DNA of 64,000 bases, taken from assembly GCF_050753385.1 (NCBI RefSeq), contig NZ_JBLZFZ010000029.1:1-64000 (forward strand), in the 5' to 3' direction. Positions 18,912 to 28,653 of this stretch are shown here, piece after piece. The translations under genes were made by a program, and so were the position numbers. The first letter of the stretch is position 1. Every line of letters begins with the position of its first letter. The stretch is from Pantanalinema rosaneae (GTDB lineage Bacteria > Cyanobacteriota > Cyanobacteriia > Leptolyngbyales > Leptolyngbyaceae). A model generated the notes under the pieces. The model made no database searches. It was given only the letters and a program-made list of their open reading frames with translations, and had not been told where the DNA came from.

Positions 18912-19901
18912 CTAAAACAGTTGCCATTCTGGCGATCGCAGCATTTTTAGGTGTTCAATGCGGGATTGAAAATAGCTCCCATCCAGGCGGCTATAGTCAT
19001 AGCGCTGAGTGTTGTTTAAACAGATTGCCCATGCCCAAATATGAGCGACCTGGGTAAAGGCTTGCAAGGAGGCAAGTTCATCCTCCAGTAAGGGGGCAAC
19101 GGTTTGATAACCACTAATAAACGCTTCCCGCACTTTTGCTCCCAAGCCTGAATGTAGTGCCACCTGAAGAAATTTAGCAATTTCAAAGATGCGCCAGCCA
19201 TAACCACATTGATCAAAATCAAACAGGGTCATCTGTTGTTCGGGCGTGAAATGCACATTACCACTATGGGGATCGCCCCAACAAATTCCCCATAAGGGCG
19301 GTTCCATTGGGAAGGGATGCAATTGTGAATGAAGTTGTTCTACCACATCGGTCAAATAGGTCAAATCCGCCGATCGCTGCTGTAAAAAAGGGGCGATCGC
19401 ATGGAACGAATCATGCAGTAAATAATCCAGAGTCAATGGTTGTCGATGGGCTTGGGTAGTAAAACCTGCCGCCGTTTGATGCAATTTAGCTACTGTTTCC
19501 CCCAGGCTAAAACTCTGGGTTGGGTTTAAATCTCCTACAGCGATATTGCCCGGTGCATACACAAATAGTGCAGCATATCGTTGACCTTCTAGGGCATTAA
19601 TTGCGATCGCAAGTTGTCCGGTTTGAGTCCGGAGGGGATAGGCAACTGGAATATAGCGTTGATGTAAGAAATCCAGTAATTCTAATTCAAAATCAATCTC
19701 TGAGCGCGATCGCCAATGGGCATGGGAAACCCTCAAGACATATTGGCGATCGGCCGTCTCAACTAAATAGACATCACTTAAACCCCGATGCCAAAATTGG
19801 CAACTTGTCACCGTACCAATGGCATATTGATTAAGCACTTCGGTAATCAAAGCACTGCTGGCAAGAACGGAATAGACGACTGGAAACATCGTGTCAGCCA
19901 T
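18912..19901 (-). CDS. Phosphotransferase (APH / homoserine kinase type II-like) family protein
   Basis: 329 residues from ATG 19901; a TTG at 19913 is possible. The fold is protein-kinase-like. The catalytic loop reads GDPHSGN with Asp210 and Asn215, and the metal-binding motif is DFD at 228-230. The family phosphorylates small-molecule hydroxyls such as homoserine, choline, antibiotics or sugars. The substrate is not evident and the neighbours do not help. The gene converges with the ArsC/Spx-like gene with a 5-base gap. Confidence 0.85.
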   Translation of the reverse strand: MADTMFPVVYSVLASSALITEVLNQYAIGTVTSCQFWHRGLSDVYLVETADRQYVLRVSHAHWRSRSEIDFELELLDFLHQRYIPVAYPLRTQTGQLAIAINALEGQRYAALFVYAPGNIAVGDLNPTQSFSLGETVAKLHQTAAGFTTQAHRQPLTLDYLLHDSFHAIAPFLQQRSADLTYLTDVVEQLHSQLHPFPMEPPLWGICWGDPHSGNVHFTPEQQMTLFDFDQCGYGWRIFEIAKFLQVALHSGLGAKVREAFISGYQTVAPLLEDELASLQAFTQVAHIWAWAICLNNTQRYDYSRLDGSYFQSRIEHLKMLRSPEWQLF

Positions 19902-20140
19902 GAGTTCGCTCAATCACATGACTATTGCCAACAGCGTGATTAATCGATCGCCTAGACAACCTGCCTAAACCATCAACATGCCGTTAGGGGATCAAGTACA
20001 CCATTCAATGCAATGGCATATATTGTTAAATCTACTACTAACTAATTGGCTTGCAAGCGATCGTCAGCTTTTGCTGATAATTATGGTGTTTTAACATTTA
20101 GTTCCCGTTGCAAATTAAACTAAATCCTCACCCCTACTGC

Positions 20141-20815
20141 TTAATAAACCGCGATCGTTTGAATGAGTAAGCGAAATTCACCGGGAGTGAAGTGAGGATT
20201 TAACGCTCCATCGTATTCAAATTTGCTCAACATCAGTTGTAACGATCGAATTTGAGCCGGGTTCAGCGATCGACCCGAATTGACGGTTTTGGCTCGAAAC
20301 ACCGGAGTCATTTGGGCAAACGGAACCTGGATTGTGATCCATTGCTCGGCAACCGTATCAAAGGAATAGGCGTAAGCTACACTATCCCAACTATCTTCAT
20401 CTCGAATCAAAAACTTATATCGCTGCCCGTCGCCCTTAACCCGCAGTTCAATCCCCGTATGCCCCGATATATTCAGAGGTGGCTCAAAGTTACGGGTACG
20501 CACCGACGCGAATCCACCGGAATTGGCAGTAGAGACATTGCCAGTAAATAGAGCTACATTGCCCTGAGCTTGGAAGGAACTGGCACTAACACCGCCCATC
20601 ACCACATCATCCAGGGCTCCCCAGGTTTGATCGAGTGTCGTTGTCGAGTCAGTAAAGTCAAAGAGAATCCCAGCTTGGGGTTGCGGAGGTGGCGGGGGAG
20701 GAGTAGAACCAAACATGATTTTCTGGAGCCAGCTAACAATCGGAATCGTTTCAAAATAGGTAAGGGTGTGGAAAAAGCGTCCCACATCCCAGGGCGAGCG
20801 ATCGGATGAAGACAT
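20141..20815 (-). CDS. CIA30 family protein (complex I intermediate-associated protein 30-like)
   Basis: 224 residues, ATG at 20815. After a ~45-residue lead with a PPPPPP stretch, residues ~48-222 match the CIA30/galactose-binding-like jelly roll: WGALDDVVMGGVS, then GGFASVRTR, then GIELRVKGDGQRYKF, then LQLMLSKFEYDG. In eukaryotes CIA30 assists complex I assembly. Cyanobacterial members are poorly studied and may bind carbohydrate or help protein complex assembly. The gene stands alone between spacers. Confidence 0.88.
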   Translation of the reverse strand: MSSSDRSPWDVGRFFHTLTYFETIPIVSWLQKIMFGSTPPPPPPQPQAGILFDFTDSTTTLDQTWGALDDVVMGGVSASSFQAQGNVALFTGNVSTANSGGFASVRTRNFEPPLNISGHTGIELRVKGDGQRYKFLIRDEDSWDSVAYAYSFDTVAEQWITIQVPFAQMTPVFRAKTVNSGRSLNPAQIRSLQLMLSKFEYDGALNPHFTPGEFRLLIQTIAVY

Positions 20816-20854
20816 TGGAAATTTTCAGTAGAGTTTAGATAGGCATCAGCCAGG

Positions 20855-21001
20855 ATGGTTTACCTTGATTCTAAGCAAATCCTATTGGCTTCGCTGGAGT
20901 TGGACGATACAGAGGCGCGATCGCTGTTACAACCAACTCTGCAAGAATCAAAGGGTCATATCACTTATGTAATCAGGTATACCTGTAGAAAACAGCCATG
21001 A
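20855..21001 (+). CDS. Possible small ORF coupled to the DUF2237 gene
   Basis: ATG at 20855 opens 48 codons ending in TGA that overlaps the downstream ATG by four bases (ATGA), a usual translational-coupling arrangement. The upstream AGCCAGG is a weak ribosome site. The product is acidic in the middle, with no recognised family. It may be a chance frame. Confidence 0.3.
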   Translation: MVYLDSKQILLASLELDDTEARSLLQPTLQESKGHITYVIRYTCRKQP

Positions 21002-21366
21002 CAGAAGCGAGAAACGTATTGGGAACTCCGTTAGAAACCTGTTGTACGGAGCCTATGACGGGGTTTTACCGGGATGGTAAATGTAATACAGGCGCTGGAG
21101 ACATGGGGGCTCATGTGGTTTGCGCTCAAGTCACCGCCGAGTTTTTGGCGTATACCCAAGCTCAAGGGAACGATCTATCTACGCCTGCCTTTGGGTTTCC
21201 AGGGTTGAAACCCGGCGATCGCTGGTGCCTATGTGCATCTCGCTGGAAAGAAGCGTTAGATGATGGCGTGGCTCCCCCGGTGGTACTAGCCGCGACCCAT
21301 GCCTCCGCCGTGGAATATGTCACGTTGGCAGAACTAAAGCAACACGCGATCGACCATCCCACCTAA
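20998..21366 (+). CDS. DUF2237 family protein
   Basis: 122 residues. It shows the full DUF2237 pattern: NVLGTPLETCC near the N-terminus, GFYRDGKC, GAGDMGAHVVCAQVT, FPGLKPGDRWCLCASRW, and a C-terminal APPVVLAATHASAVEYV. Several invariant cysteines suggest metal binding or redox chemistry. The family is widespread and of unknown function, probably cytoplasmic. Its stop is 3 bases from the stop of the convergent chaB-like gene. Confidence 0.93.
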   Translation: MTEARNVLGTPLETCCTEPMTGFYRDGKCNTGAGDMGAHVVCAQVTAEFLAYTQAQGNDLSTPAFGFPGLKPGDRWCLCASRWKEALDDGVAPPVVLAATHASAVEYVTLAELKQHAIDHPT

Positions 21367-21368
21367 TG

Positions 21369-21581
21369 CTATAACCCTGATTCTGACTTGGAGTGCCAGT
21401 CACCCTCGTTGCCTTTCTCATATTTATGTTTGACCGCACTCCAGGCAACCCGGAACGCCCGTTCCTCATCCTGATATTCCTGCTCAGCGCTATTAAAAGC
21501 CGCTTGAAAGATTTCCTGAGCATGTTTGGGTAAGTGATGCTTAACCGCATCCGGTAGATCTTGCAGATGTTGATAGGGCAT
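21369..21581 (-). CDS. ChaB family protein
   Basis: 70 residues from ATG 21581; a GTG at 21620 would add 13 residues. The pattern LPDAVKHHLPKHAQEIFQAAFNSA with WSAVKHKYEK is that of the ChaB domain, first named as a putative regulator of the Ca2+/H+ antiporter ChaA in E. coli. No chaA-like gene is in the window. The exact role in cyanobacteria is unknown. Confidence 0.9.
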   Translation of the reverse strand: MPYQHLQDLPDAVKHHLPKHAQEIFQAAFNSAEQEYQDEERAFRVAWSAVKHKYEKGNEGDWHSKSESGL

Positions 21582-22109
21582 AGGACAACTAAAGGCAAAA
21601 GTGTATTGCAGCTTACCCACGATCGTAGAAGCCTGGGCATTGGTGTGCCTCTTTCAAATGCAGGATCATAGGGGTTAAGTGCGAATCGAGTAACTATTAT
21701 TTTATTTTTATATAAAAAGCCTCTAATTGCATGTAGCAAATAGCACCCTTTAGCGATCGGTAGCAGACTTGGTTTTTGTGTCCCTTGTAACTTAACTACC
21801 TATAGCAATAGAGGCAATTGTTATCCCCCTTCTCTCAGGTCGAGATGCTGTCTACTTCTAGAGGCACAATGCACTTAGAGCGATCGCTTCAATTACGGTC
21901 TTAAGTCAAAAAAAGTACTAACTTCATCTCAGGGTGCGGATAACCCTACCGTAAGAGGTAGAAACATCCACATTGACGAAAGTATTTCGTTTCATTAAAT
22001 TTCCATCAAGCTTTCTAACTTAGTTCTCAAGCGAGATGAATTTCTAGAAAGTTTTCTGTACAAGGATATAGGCGGTCTAAACCCATTTAATCCGATCAGG
22101 AGGTTCGTT
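21582..22109. other. Intergenic region, leader of the glucan gene cluster
   Basis: 528 bases upstream of the first glycosyltransferase. It is AT-rich in its first third and contains a candidate promoter at 21973-22001. No RNA gene or repeat is recognised. Confidence 0.5.
21973..22001 (+). promoter_or_regulatory. Candidate sigma-70 promoter
   Basis: TTGACG and TAAATT are separated by 17 bases, about 108 bases upstream of the glycosyltransferase start. The -35 box matches well and the -10 box moderately. Confidence 0.35.
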
Positions 22110-23186
22110 ATGCGAATTGCTCAGATTGCCCCCTTGTGGGAAACAGTACCTCCCCCCGCCTATGGGGGAACTGAGCTAGTTGTCAGTCTATTGACTGATG
22201 AACTGGTTCGACGAGGTCATGAGGTAACTTTATTTGCATCGGGTGATTCCACTACCCTTGCCAATCTTCAAGCAGTTCATCCTCGGGCTCTGCGGCTTGA
22301 TCAAAACATCAAGGAATACGGCATTTATGAAATGCTGCATTTAACGAATGCCTATGAACGAGCCGATGAATTTGACATTATTCATTCCCATGTTGGTTGT
22401 GCAGCATTGCCCTATGTCAAGCTAGTCAAAACGCCAACGGTTCACACGCTGCATGGCATCTTTACCCCCGATAACGAAAAACTATTTACTCACGCCAAAA
22501 ATCAACCTTACATCAGCATTTCCAATTCCCAACGCAATACTACTTTAGGGCTGAATTATGTAGCTACCGTCTATAACGGGATTAATGTTGATAGCCATAA
22601 ATTCTATCCTCAACCCTTAGATCCTCCCTATCTGGCATTCTTGGGTCGAATCTCGCCCGAGAAAGGAGCACACCTCGCGATCGAGATTGCCAAACGTTCC
22701 GGCTGGTGTTTGAAGATGGCTGGTAAGGTTGACGTGGTCGATCGCGACTACTATGAAACTGAAATTAAACCTCATATTGATGGTGAACAAATTCAGTATC
22801 TTGGTGAAGCCAATCATATTCAGAAGAATATGTTAATGGGGAATGCGGCAGTCACGCTATTTCCAATTACCTGGAAAGAACCCTTTGGCTTGGTGATGAT
22901 TGAATCGATGGCGGCTGGAACTCCTGTAATTGCGATCGAATTAGGCTCTGCCTCTGAAGTCGTAGCCGATGGGCAATCTGGGTTCCTCTGTCATAGTGTG
23001 GATGAGTGTGTCGCTGCGATCGATCGGGCTACTCAACTCAGTCGTCAGGGCTGTCGGGAGTATGTGGTCAGTCGGTTTAGTGCCCAACGTATGGTGGATG
23101 GCTATGAAGCGGTCTATCAAGATATCCTAGCCCAGCGCTTTGCTCGGAATGGTCATCTCCGCAGTCCAGTGGCTAGCCACAATTAA
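22110..23186 (+). CDS. GT4-family glycosyltransferase
   Basis: 358 residues with an excellent ribosome site (AGGAGG, 7 bases before ATG). The N-terminal Rossmann domain has PPPAYGGTELV. The C-terminal domain carries the GT-B donor-site motifs FLGRISPEKG and KEPFGLVMIESMAAGTPVIA, with the E-x7-E pair of retaining GT4 enzymes. It uses a nucleotide sugar; the acceptor is unknown. It lies upstream of the debranching enzyme and GH13 amylase on the same strand, so a role in alpha-glucan or storage-sugar metabolism is possible. Confidence 0.92.
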   Translation: MRIAQIAPLWETVPPPAYGGTELVVSLLTDELVRRGHEVTLFASGDSTTLANLQAVHPRALRLDQNIKEYGIYEMLHLTNAYERADEFDIIHSHVGCAALPYVKLVKTPTVHTLHGIFTPDNEKLFTHAKNQPYISISNSQRNTTLGLNYVATVYNGINVDSHKFYPQPLDPPYLAFLGRISPEKGAHLAIEIAKRSGWCLKMAGKVDVVDRDYYETEIKPHIDGEQIQYLGEANHIQKNMLMGNAAVTLFPITWKEPFGLVMIESMAAGTPVIAIELGSASEVVADGQSGFLCHSVDECVAAIDRATQLSRQGCREYVVSRFSAQRMVDGYEAVYQDILAQRFARNGHLRSPVASHN

Positions 23187-23513
23187 CCAGGGGGTGTCAA
23201 GGGTTCGGTGTTGCTGAATGAATCGCAGTGTGAATTGCCAGATCTGTCCTCACCCTAGCCCTCTAGCCAGAGAGCGGGAATAAAAGCTGGCTCGGTTCCT
23301 TTCTCCCCAGGGAGAAGGGTTGGGGATGAGGGCAAATTATACTTGTACTTGCATTCAGCAACACCAATTTGCTTTCGATCACAATTTAATCGAAGTAACA
23401 AATTTAAAGTTAATCATTAGAAACTGCGATCGAGGGGCAGATCTAAAATTAGCGAATTAAGATTAAACATAACAGCAAGGATGAAACAGAATTAAAAATT
23501 ACCCGTAGTCGCT
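23187..23513. other. Intergenic region with an inverted-repeat element
   Basis: 327 bases. The first half contains the repeat at 23248-23332. The second half is AT-rich and probably holds the promoter of the debranching gene. No gene is seen. Confidence 0.55.
23248..23332. repeat. Inverted-repeat element of the CCTCACCCTAGCCCTCT type
   Basis: It opens with CCTCACCCTAGCCCTCT and closes with AGGGTTGGGGATGAGGG, forming a long imperfect hairpin. Elements of this kind recur between genes in many cyanobacteria. It could also end transcription of the glycosyltransferase gene. Confidence 0.65.
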
Positions 23514-25820
23514 ATGCCAGAGACAGTCAAACTGGATGGTAGAGTTTTTGTGCCTGTAGACCAGTTACCGATGCCGGAATGGGCATGTGTCACCAGCGAA
23601 CGTCCTCAACCCACCCTGACCCTCAAAGATGATGATCTGTTTTTAATTACGGATACGTTAGGGAATATTTCCGGTTGTTCAGGAGACAGCGTTAACGCCA
23701 GTTTAGGATTATTCTGCCGTGATACTCGGTTCCTCAGTCGCTTAGAAGTTCAGATCGATGGACGATCGCCGATTCTCCTCAGTAGCAATGCTCAACGGGG
23801 CTTTGCCCTATCGGTGTTATGTGCCAATCCCCGGATCGACGATCGCATTCCGGCTGAAACGATCGGGATTCAGCGAGAGATGGTGTTAAATGGGGGACTA
23901 TTTGAAGAGTTAACGCTCACCAACTACAGCACCAAACCCGTTCAGTTTGAACTTAGTCTCAGCTTTGATGCTGACTTTGTTGATTTGTTTGAAATTCGGG
24001 GATTTAATCGCAAGCAACAGGGACGCTTACTTCGACTCGTGCAACCGATCGCGCCACCAGATCCAGTCGAAGCTACCAGTGAAATAATCACAGATACCGA
24101 CTCATCCACTCCCTATGGACTGCCAACGACGACAAATGAGCTAGTCATGGGTTATCAGGGGCTAGATGGGATCATTATGGAATCCCAGATTCAGTTTTTA
24201 CATCATCCTCCCAGCCACCTCAAAGGCTATACCGCTCTCTGGGAAATTGAGCTAGAACCACATGAAACCCGCCAGTTAGGTTATCGCTTACACATGCTGG
24301 CAAATAATCAGCCGGTGTCAACGGTTCATGCACCCATGACTTTGATGCAGGCAAAAGCGGCGGAATTGATGGAGGAACGGGAATGGCAGTCGGCTATTAC
24401 CCAAATTCGGACGGATAATAAAACCTTCAATCAGGTGATTGAACGGGCTGAACAGGATGTTTATTTGTTACGCCAAACCTTTGGCAAAGGCAAAGCCCTT
24501 TCGGCGGGGGTTCCCTGGTTTTCTACCCTGTTTGGTCGCGACTCCATTATTGCCGCGTCCCAAATTTTGATTCTCGATCCGACGATCGCCCGAGAAACCC
24601 TGACCATCCTGGCGCAATATCAGGGCAAGGTCGATGATGAATGGCGGGATGAAGAACCCGGAAAAATTCTGCATGAATTGCGGTTAGGGGAAATGGCGCG
24701 ATGTAATGAAGTTCCCCATACTCCCTACTACGGCACTGTAGATGCCACACCCTTGTGGTTAATGTTGTATGCCGAATACTACGCCTGGACGCATGATCAC
24801 GAAACCCTCGATCGTCTGTGGGACAATGCTTTAGCCGCAATGGCATGGATCGATCGCAGTTGTCGAGCAACGGGCTATCTCAGCTACGATCGACGCTCGG
24901 CTAGAGGCTTGGTGAATCAAGGCTGGAAGGATTCGGGAGATTGTATTGTCGATCGGCAGGGACACTTAGCCACCGGGGCGATCGCGCTCTGTGAAGTCCA
25001 GGCGTATGTCTATGCAGCCAAAATTCGGTTAAGCGAAATCGCGCGGATGAAGAAACGGATTGACCTGGCAGATCAATGGCAAGAGGAAGCGAGAGATCTG
25101 AAAAATCGGTTTAATCGCGATTTTTGGGTGGCGGATCAGGATTACTGCGCCCTGGCATTGGATGGGGATGGCAAACCTGTTGATAGTATTACCTCAAATC
25201 CCGGTCATTGCTTAAATTTAGGCATCTTGACCCCAGAAAAAGCCCGTTCCGTGGCTGAGCGCTTGCAGGCTCCAGATATGTTTAACGGTTGGGGGATTCG
25301 TACCCTCAGTAGTCAGTCGCCTGCCTATAATCCGATGGGCTACCATGTTGGCTCCGTGTGGCCCCATGATAATGGGCTAGTTGCCATGGGCTTACGATCG
25401 CTGGGCTTAGTCGATCAGGCATTAGAAGTCGCTGAAGGCATTATTGACATGACCCTGGAACAACCCTACCAACGACCACCTGAACTATTCTGTGGCTACT
25501 CGCGGGAAAGTGGCGATCGACCCATCCAATATCCGGTGGCGTGTTCACCTCAAGCCTGGGCAACGGGAACGATCTTTCAACTGCTGCAAATGATGGTGAA
25601 TTTGGTGCCGGATGCGCCGGGTAACTATCTCCGGATCATTGATCCCGCTCTCCCCGAATCAATTCATGAATTATCACTGCATAACCTGCGAGTCGGTTCC
25701 ACACTGCTGGATCTGGAGTTTGTGCGGGAATCATCACTATCGACCGATCGATCGGGGGCGACTACCGCTTGCCGAGTCACCCGGAAACGGGGCAACCTGC
25801 GAGTGGTGATTGAAGCCTAA
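23514..25820 (+). CDS. Glycogen-debranching-type amylo-alpha-1,6-glucosidase
   Basis: 768 residues. Residues ~35-290 match the bacterial debranching N-terminal domain (LGLFCRDTRFLSRLEV). Residues ~320-740 form an (alpha/alpha)6-barrel glycosidase with PWFSTLFGRDSI, NQGWKDSGD and GSVWPHDNGL, the usual motifs of this MGH1/GH63-like group. No signal peptide is seen, so it acts in the cytoplasm. The expected reaction is hydrolysis of alpha-1,6 branch stubs or related oligosaccharides. The GH13 amylase follows after 128 bases, suggesting joint use in glycogen breakdown. Exact specificity is uncertain. Confidence 0.9.
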   Translation: MPETVKLDGRVFVPVDQLPMPEWACVTSERPQPTLTLKDDDLFLITDTLGNISGCSGDSVNASLGLFCRDTRFLSRLEVQIDGRSPILLSSNAQRGFALSVLCANPRIDDRIPAETIGIQREMVLNGGLFEELTLTNYSTKPVQFELSLSFDADFVDLFEIRGFNRKQQGRLLRLVQPIAPPDPVEATSEIITDTDSSTPYGLPTTTNELVMGYQGLDGIIMESQIQFLHHPPSHLKGYTALWEIELEPHETRQLGYRLHMLANNQPVSTVHAPMTLMQAKAAELMEEREWQSAITQIRTDNKTFNQVIERAEQDVYLLRQTFGKGKALSAGVPWFSTLFGRDSIIAASQILILDPTIARETLTILAQYQGKVDDEWRDEEPGKILHELRLGEMARCNEVPHTPYYGTVDATPLWLMLYAEYYAWTHDHETLDRLWDNALAAMAWIDRSCRATGYLSYDRRSARGLVNQGWKDSGDCIVDRQGHLATGAIALCEVQAYVYAAKIRLSEIARMKKRIDLADQWQEEARDLKNRFNRDFWVADQDYCALALDGDGKPVDSITSNPGHCLNLGILTPEKARSVAERLQAPDMFNGWGIRTLSSQSPAYNPMGYHVGSVWPHDNGLVAMGLRSLGLVDQALEVAEGIIDMTLEQPYQRPPELFCGYSRESGDRPIQYPVACSPQAWATGTIFQLLQMMVNLVPDAPGNYLRIIDPALPESIHELSLHNLRVGSTLLDLEFVRESSLSTDRSGATTACRVTRKRGNLRVVIEA

Positions 25821-25948
25821 AAGTAATCATCAGTGGAACATATTTTGCGATCGCGCGGTGACTTTTCTACCGCAAGGTTGGAGCAGAATTGCGTCAGGGC
25901 TTGTAAGGTGATTAATCGATCGCCATCACCAAGCGAATGGGAGAATGT

Positions 25949-27400
25949 ATGGAAATTCAGACACCAGATTGGGTTAAACACGCGGTTTTTTATCAGATCT
26001 TTCCCGATCGCTTTGCCCATAGCCAATTCACGCAACGGCAATTTTTGAAAAACCACCAATGGGAACCCTGGGAGGCTCCACCCACCCTTCAGGGCTATAA
26101 GGGAGGGGATCTCTGGGGTGTGGCAGAGAAATTAGATTATCTGCAAGATTTAGGGATTAACGCGATCTATTTCACTCCCATTTTTCAATCGACGTGTAAT
26201 CACCGTTACCATACCCATGATTATTATCGGATTGATCCGATTTTGGGGGGAAATGCGGCGTTTCGTGACCTACTAGATGAAGCCCATCGTCGCAATATCA
26301 AAGTGATTTTAGATGGTGTATTTAATCATGTCAGTCGCGGCTTTTTCTTCTTTAATGACATTCTGGAAAATGGACCGCATTCCCCCTGGTTAGATTGGTT
26401 TCGGATCGAAGGGTGGCCCCTCGCACCCTATACGGGTGATCAACCCGCCAATTATGTCGGGTGGTTTGATAATCGCGCTCTGCCCGTGTTCAATCATGAC
26501 AATCCAGAAGTGCGGTCTTATTTAATGGAGATTGCCGAATTTTGGATCAATTTCGGCATTGATGGCTGGCGATTAGATGTGCCGTTTGAAATTAAAACTC
26601 CCGGCTTCTGGCAGGAATTTCGGCTGCGGGTCAAAGCTTTAAACCCAGAGGCGTATATTGTGGGAGAAGTCTGGCAGGATGCCCGCGAATGGCTGGATGG
26701 CACCCAATTTGATGGGGTGATGAATTACCTATTTGCCGCCCCAACGATCGCATTTACAGCCGGCGATCGCGTCATTTTAGACATGGTGGAAGATCGATCG
26801 TATGATCCCTATCCGGCACTATCCGCCGAAGGGTATGCTGAAAAAATGGATAATCTACTGAAGCTATATCCCTGGGAAATTCAACTGACGCAATTGAATT
26901 TGTTAGCCAGTCACGATACGGCGCGGCTCCTTAGTATTGCCAATGGAGATCAAGCCAGTGTAGAACTCGCGACCCTATTGTTGATGACCTTTCCTGGGGC
27001 TCCCAGTGTCTACTATGGGGACGAAGTCGGCTTACCAGGAGGGTTAGATCCAGACTCCCGCCGAGGCTTTCCCCGAGAGGAAGAGTGGGATCGCGAACTG
27101 TTAGAGTATCATCGGCAACTGATCGCCCTGCGTCATGCCCATGCTGCCCTGCGGATCGGCGATTATCGGACGGTATTCGCCAAAGGTGATCTGTATGTGT
27201 TTGCCCGGACGTTAGGCAACGAAGAACTACTAATTGCCGTCAATGTAGACACGGCTCCAGCCAGTGTGGCTTTGACTCAAGCGGAGATGGGATTACAGTC
27301 TCAGCCCGATCGCCTGTTGTTTGGCAAGGGCAGTCTGGAATGGAAAGACAACAGATTGGTACTCGATCTCGCTCCCCGCAGTGGTTATATCATTGGCTAA
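25949..27400 (+). CDS. GH13 alpha-glucosidase/neopullulanase-type amylase
   Basis: 483 residues from ATG 25949 (GGGAG just upstream); ATG 25937 lacks a ribosome site. GH13 conserved regions are all present: DGVFNH (122-127), WRLDVPF with nucleophile Asp210, GEVW with acid/base Glu240, and SHDTAR with His322 and Asp323. It has no signal peptide and no separate N-terminal CBM, unlike classic cyclomaltodextrinases. It is predicted to cleave maltodextrins in the cytoplasm. The 3' end overlaps the convergent ABC ATPase gene by 11 bases. Confidence 0.93.
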   Translation: MEIQTPDWVKHAVFYQIFPDRFAHSQFTQRQFLKNHQWEPWEAPPTLQGYKGGDLWGVAEKLDYLQDLGINAIYFTPIFQSTCNHRYHTHDYYRIDPILGGNAAFRDLLDEAHRRNIKVILDGVFNHVSRGFFFFNDILENGPHSPWLDWFRIEGWPLAPYTGDQPANYVGWFDNRALPVFNHDNPEVRSYLMEIAEFWINFGIDGWRLDVPFEIKTPGFWQEFRLRVKALNPEAYIVGEVWQDAREWLDGTQFDGVMNYLFAAPTIAFTAGDRVILDMVEDRSYDPYPALSAEGYAEKMDNLLKLYPWEIQLTQLNLLASHDTARLLSIANGDQASVELATLLLMTFPGAPSVYYGDEVGLPGGLDPDSRRGFPREEEWDRELLEYHRQLIALRHAHAALRIGDYRTVFAKGDLYVFARTLGNEELLIAVNVDTAPASVALTQAEMGLQSQPDRLLFGKGSLEWKDNRLVLDLAPRSGYIIG

Positions 27401-28370
27401 AGCGGACTCCCCGCGCCTCCAGTTGTTGCAAGAAAAATTCTTCTAAGGAGGGGCGGGATTGCTGGAGTGACACCAGTTGGGCACCCATTAGATCCAGGCT
27501 GGCAATCAAATCCTGGGGGCTACCTAACACCAGCCCCTGCCAGTAACCATCCCGAAATTCCATATTGGCGAGCCGATTTCTCAGCACATCGGGATTGCCG
27601 CCCTTAATTTTGACGCGGTAGCCCTCCGTTGTGCCCAACAGTTCGTCGAGCGCCCCTATACAAATCAGTTCGCCCTGTGCCAGAATCGCGACCCGATCGC
27701 AAATTAACTCGACATCCGACAAAATGTGGCTGTTAAAGAAGATGGTTTTGCCCTGAGCTTTTAGCGACAGGATAATCTCACGGATCTGGTAGCGTCCCAT
27801 CGGATCTAACCCAGACATCGGTTCATCCAGAAACACCAACTCGGGATCGTTGATCAATGCCTGCGCCATGCCAATGCGCTGTAACATGCCTTTGGAATAT
27901 TGCCGCAGTTGCTTCTTCCGGGCAGCCGACTGTGCTAATCCGACTAAATCCAGTAATTCGGGAATCCGCTTACGTTGCAGCGATCGGGGAATCCGAAATA
28001 AGCCTGCCGTAAACTGGAGAATTTCCCATCCCGTTAAATAATCATAAAAATAGGGATTTTCGGGCAAATACCCCACTCGTTGCTTCACCGCCCGATTGCC
28101 TAAGGGCTGTCCCAACAGTAATGCCCGTCCCCCATTCGGACGCACAATGCCCAATAATGTTTTTAATAACGTTGTTTTTCCGGCTCCATTCGGGCCAAGT
28201 AAGCCAAAGGTTTCCCCCTCAAAGACTTTCAAAGTGCAGTGTTTAAGCGAAACCACCTTTTGGTTTAACCAAAATCCAGTCCGGTAGACCTTTTGTAATT
28301 CGTAGGTTTCTACCACCACTGGACGACCAGCAGCAGGAGATTCAGATAGGGGGACGATCGCAGATTCCAT
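27390..28370 (-). CDS. ABC transporter ATP-binding protein (CcmA/NatA-like)
   Basis: 326 residues. Walker A is GPNGAGKTT (59-67), with a later YSKGMLQRIG signature and the Walker B FLDEPMSGLD. The C-terminal ~80 residues resemble the extension of multidrug or ABC-2-type ATPases. No permease gene is adjacent on either side, so the membrane partner is encoded elsewhere. Export is the usual direction for this subfamily; the substrate is unknown. Confidence 0.93.
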   Translation of the reverse strand: MESAIVPLSESPAAGRPVVVETYELQKVYRTGFWLNQKVVSLKHCTLKVFEGETFGLLGPNGAGKTTLLKTLLGIVRPNGGRALLLGQPLGNRAVKQRVGYLPENPYFYDYLTGWEILQFTAGLFRIPRSLQRKRIPELLDLVGLAQSAARKKQLRQYSKGMLQRIGMAQALINDPELVFLDEPMSGLDPMGRYQIREIILSLKAQGKTIFFNSHILSDVELICDRVAILAQGELICIGALDELLGTTEGYRVKIKGGNPDVLRNRLANMEFRDGYWQGLVLGSPQDLIASLDLMGAQLVSLQQSRPSLEEFFLQQLEARGVRFSQ

Positions 28371-28475
28371 AGACCAGAAGTGAAACAGGGCAAGAGCCTG
28401 AGGACAAAGCAGACGGCTACCTCTCCCTCAGTGTAAGGTTAAGAGAGGCGCTATCGTTTGCATTGTAAGGAGAAA

Positions 28476-28631
28476 ATGATGAATCGGTCTAAACTGATTG
28501 CGGTAATTACTGGCGCAATTGCGATCGCCCTGAGTTTGGCTTACCTGATCATTGTCCAATTGCTGGACTTCCGGGGCGAAATGCTGCCTGCCCCCCCGAT
28601 CGGTCTGCTGCTAAGTAATCTGACTAAATAA
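28476..28631 (+). CDS. Small single-pass membrane protein
   Basis: 51 residues from ATG 28476; the ATG at 28479 is also possible. TAAGGAG lies just upstream, a strong ribosome site. The N-terminus is short and positive (MMNRSK), followed by a membrane helix of about 22 residues and a short tail with a conserved-looking LLDFRGEMLPAPP. The RBS and membrane composition support a real gene. Function is unknown. Confidence 0.7.
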   Translation: MMNRSKLIAVITGAIAIALSLAYLIIVQLLDFRGEMLPAPPIGLLLSNLTK

Positions 28632-28653
28632 TTATCTTTTTCTGAAGTTGGTG

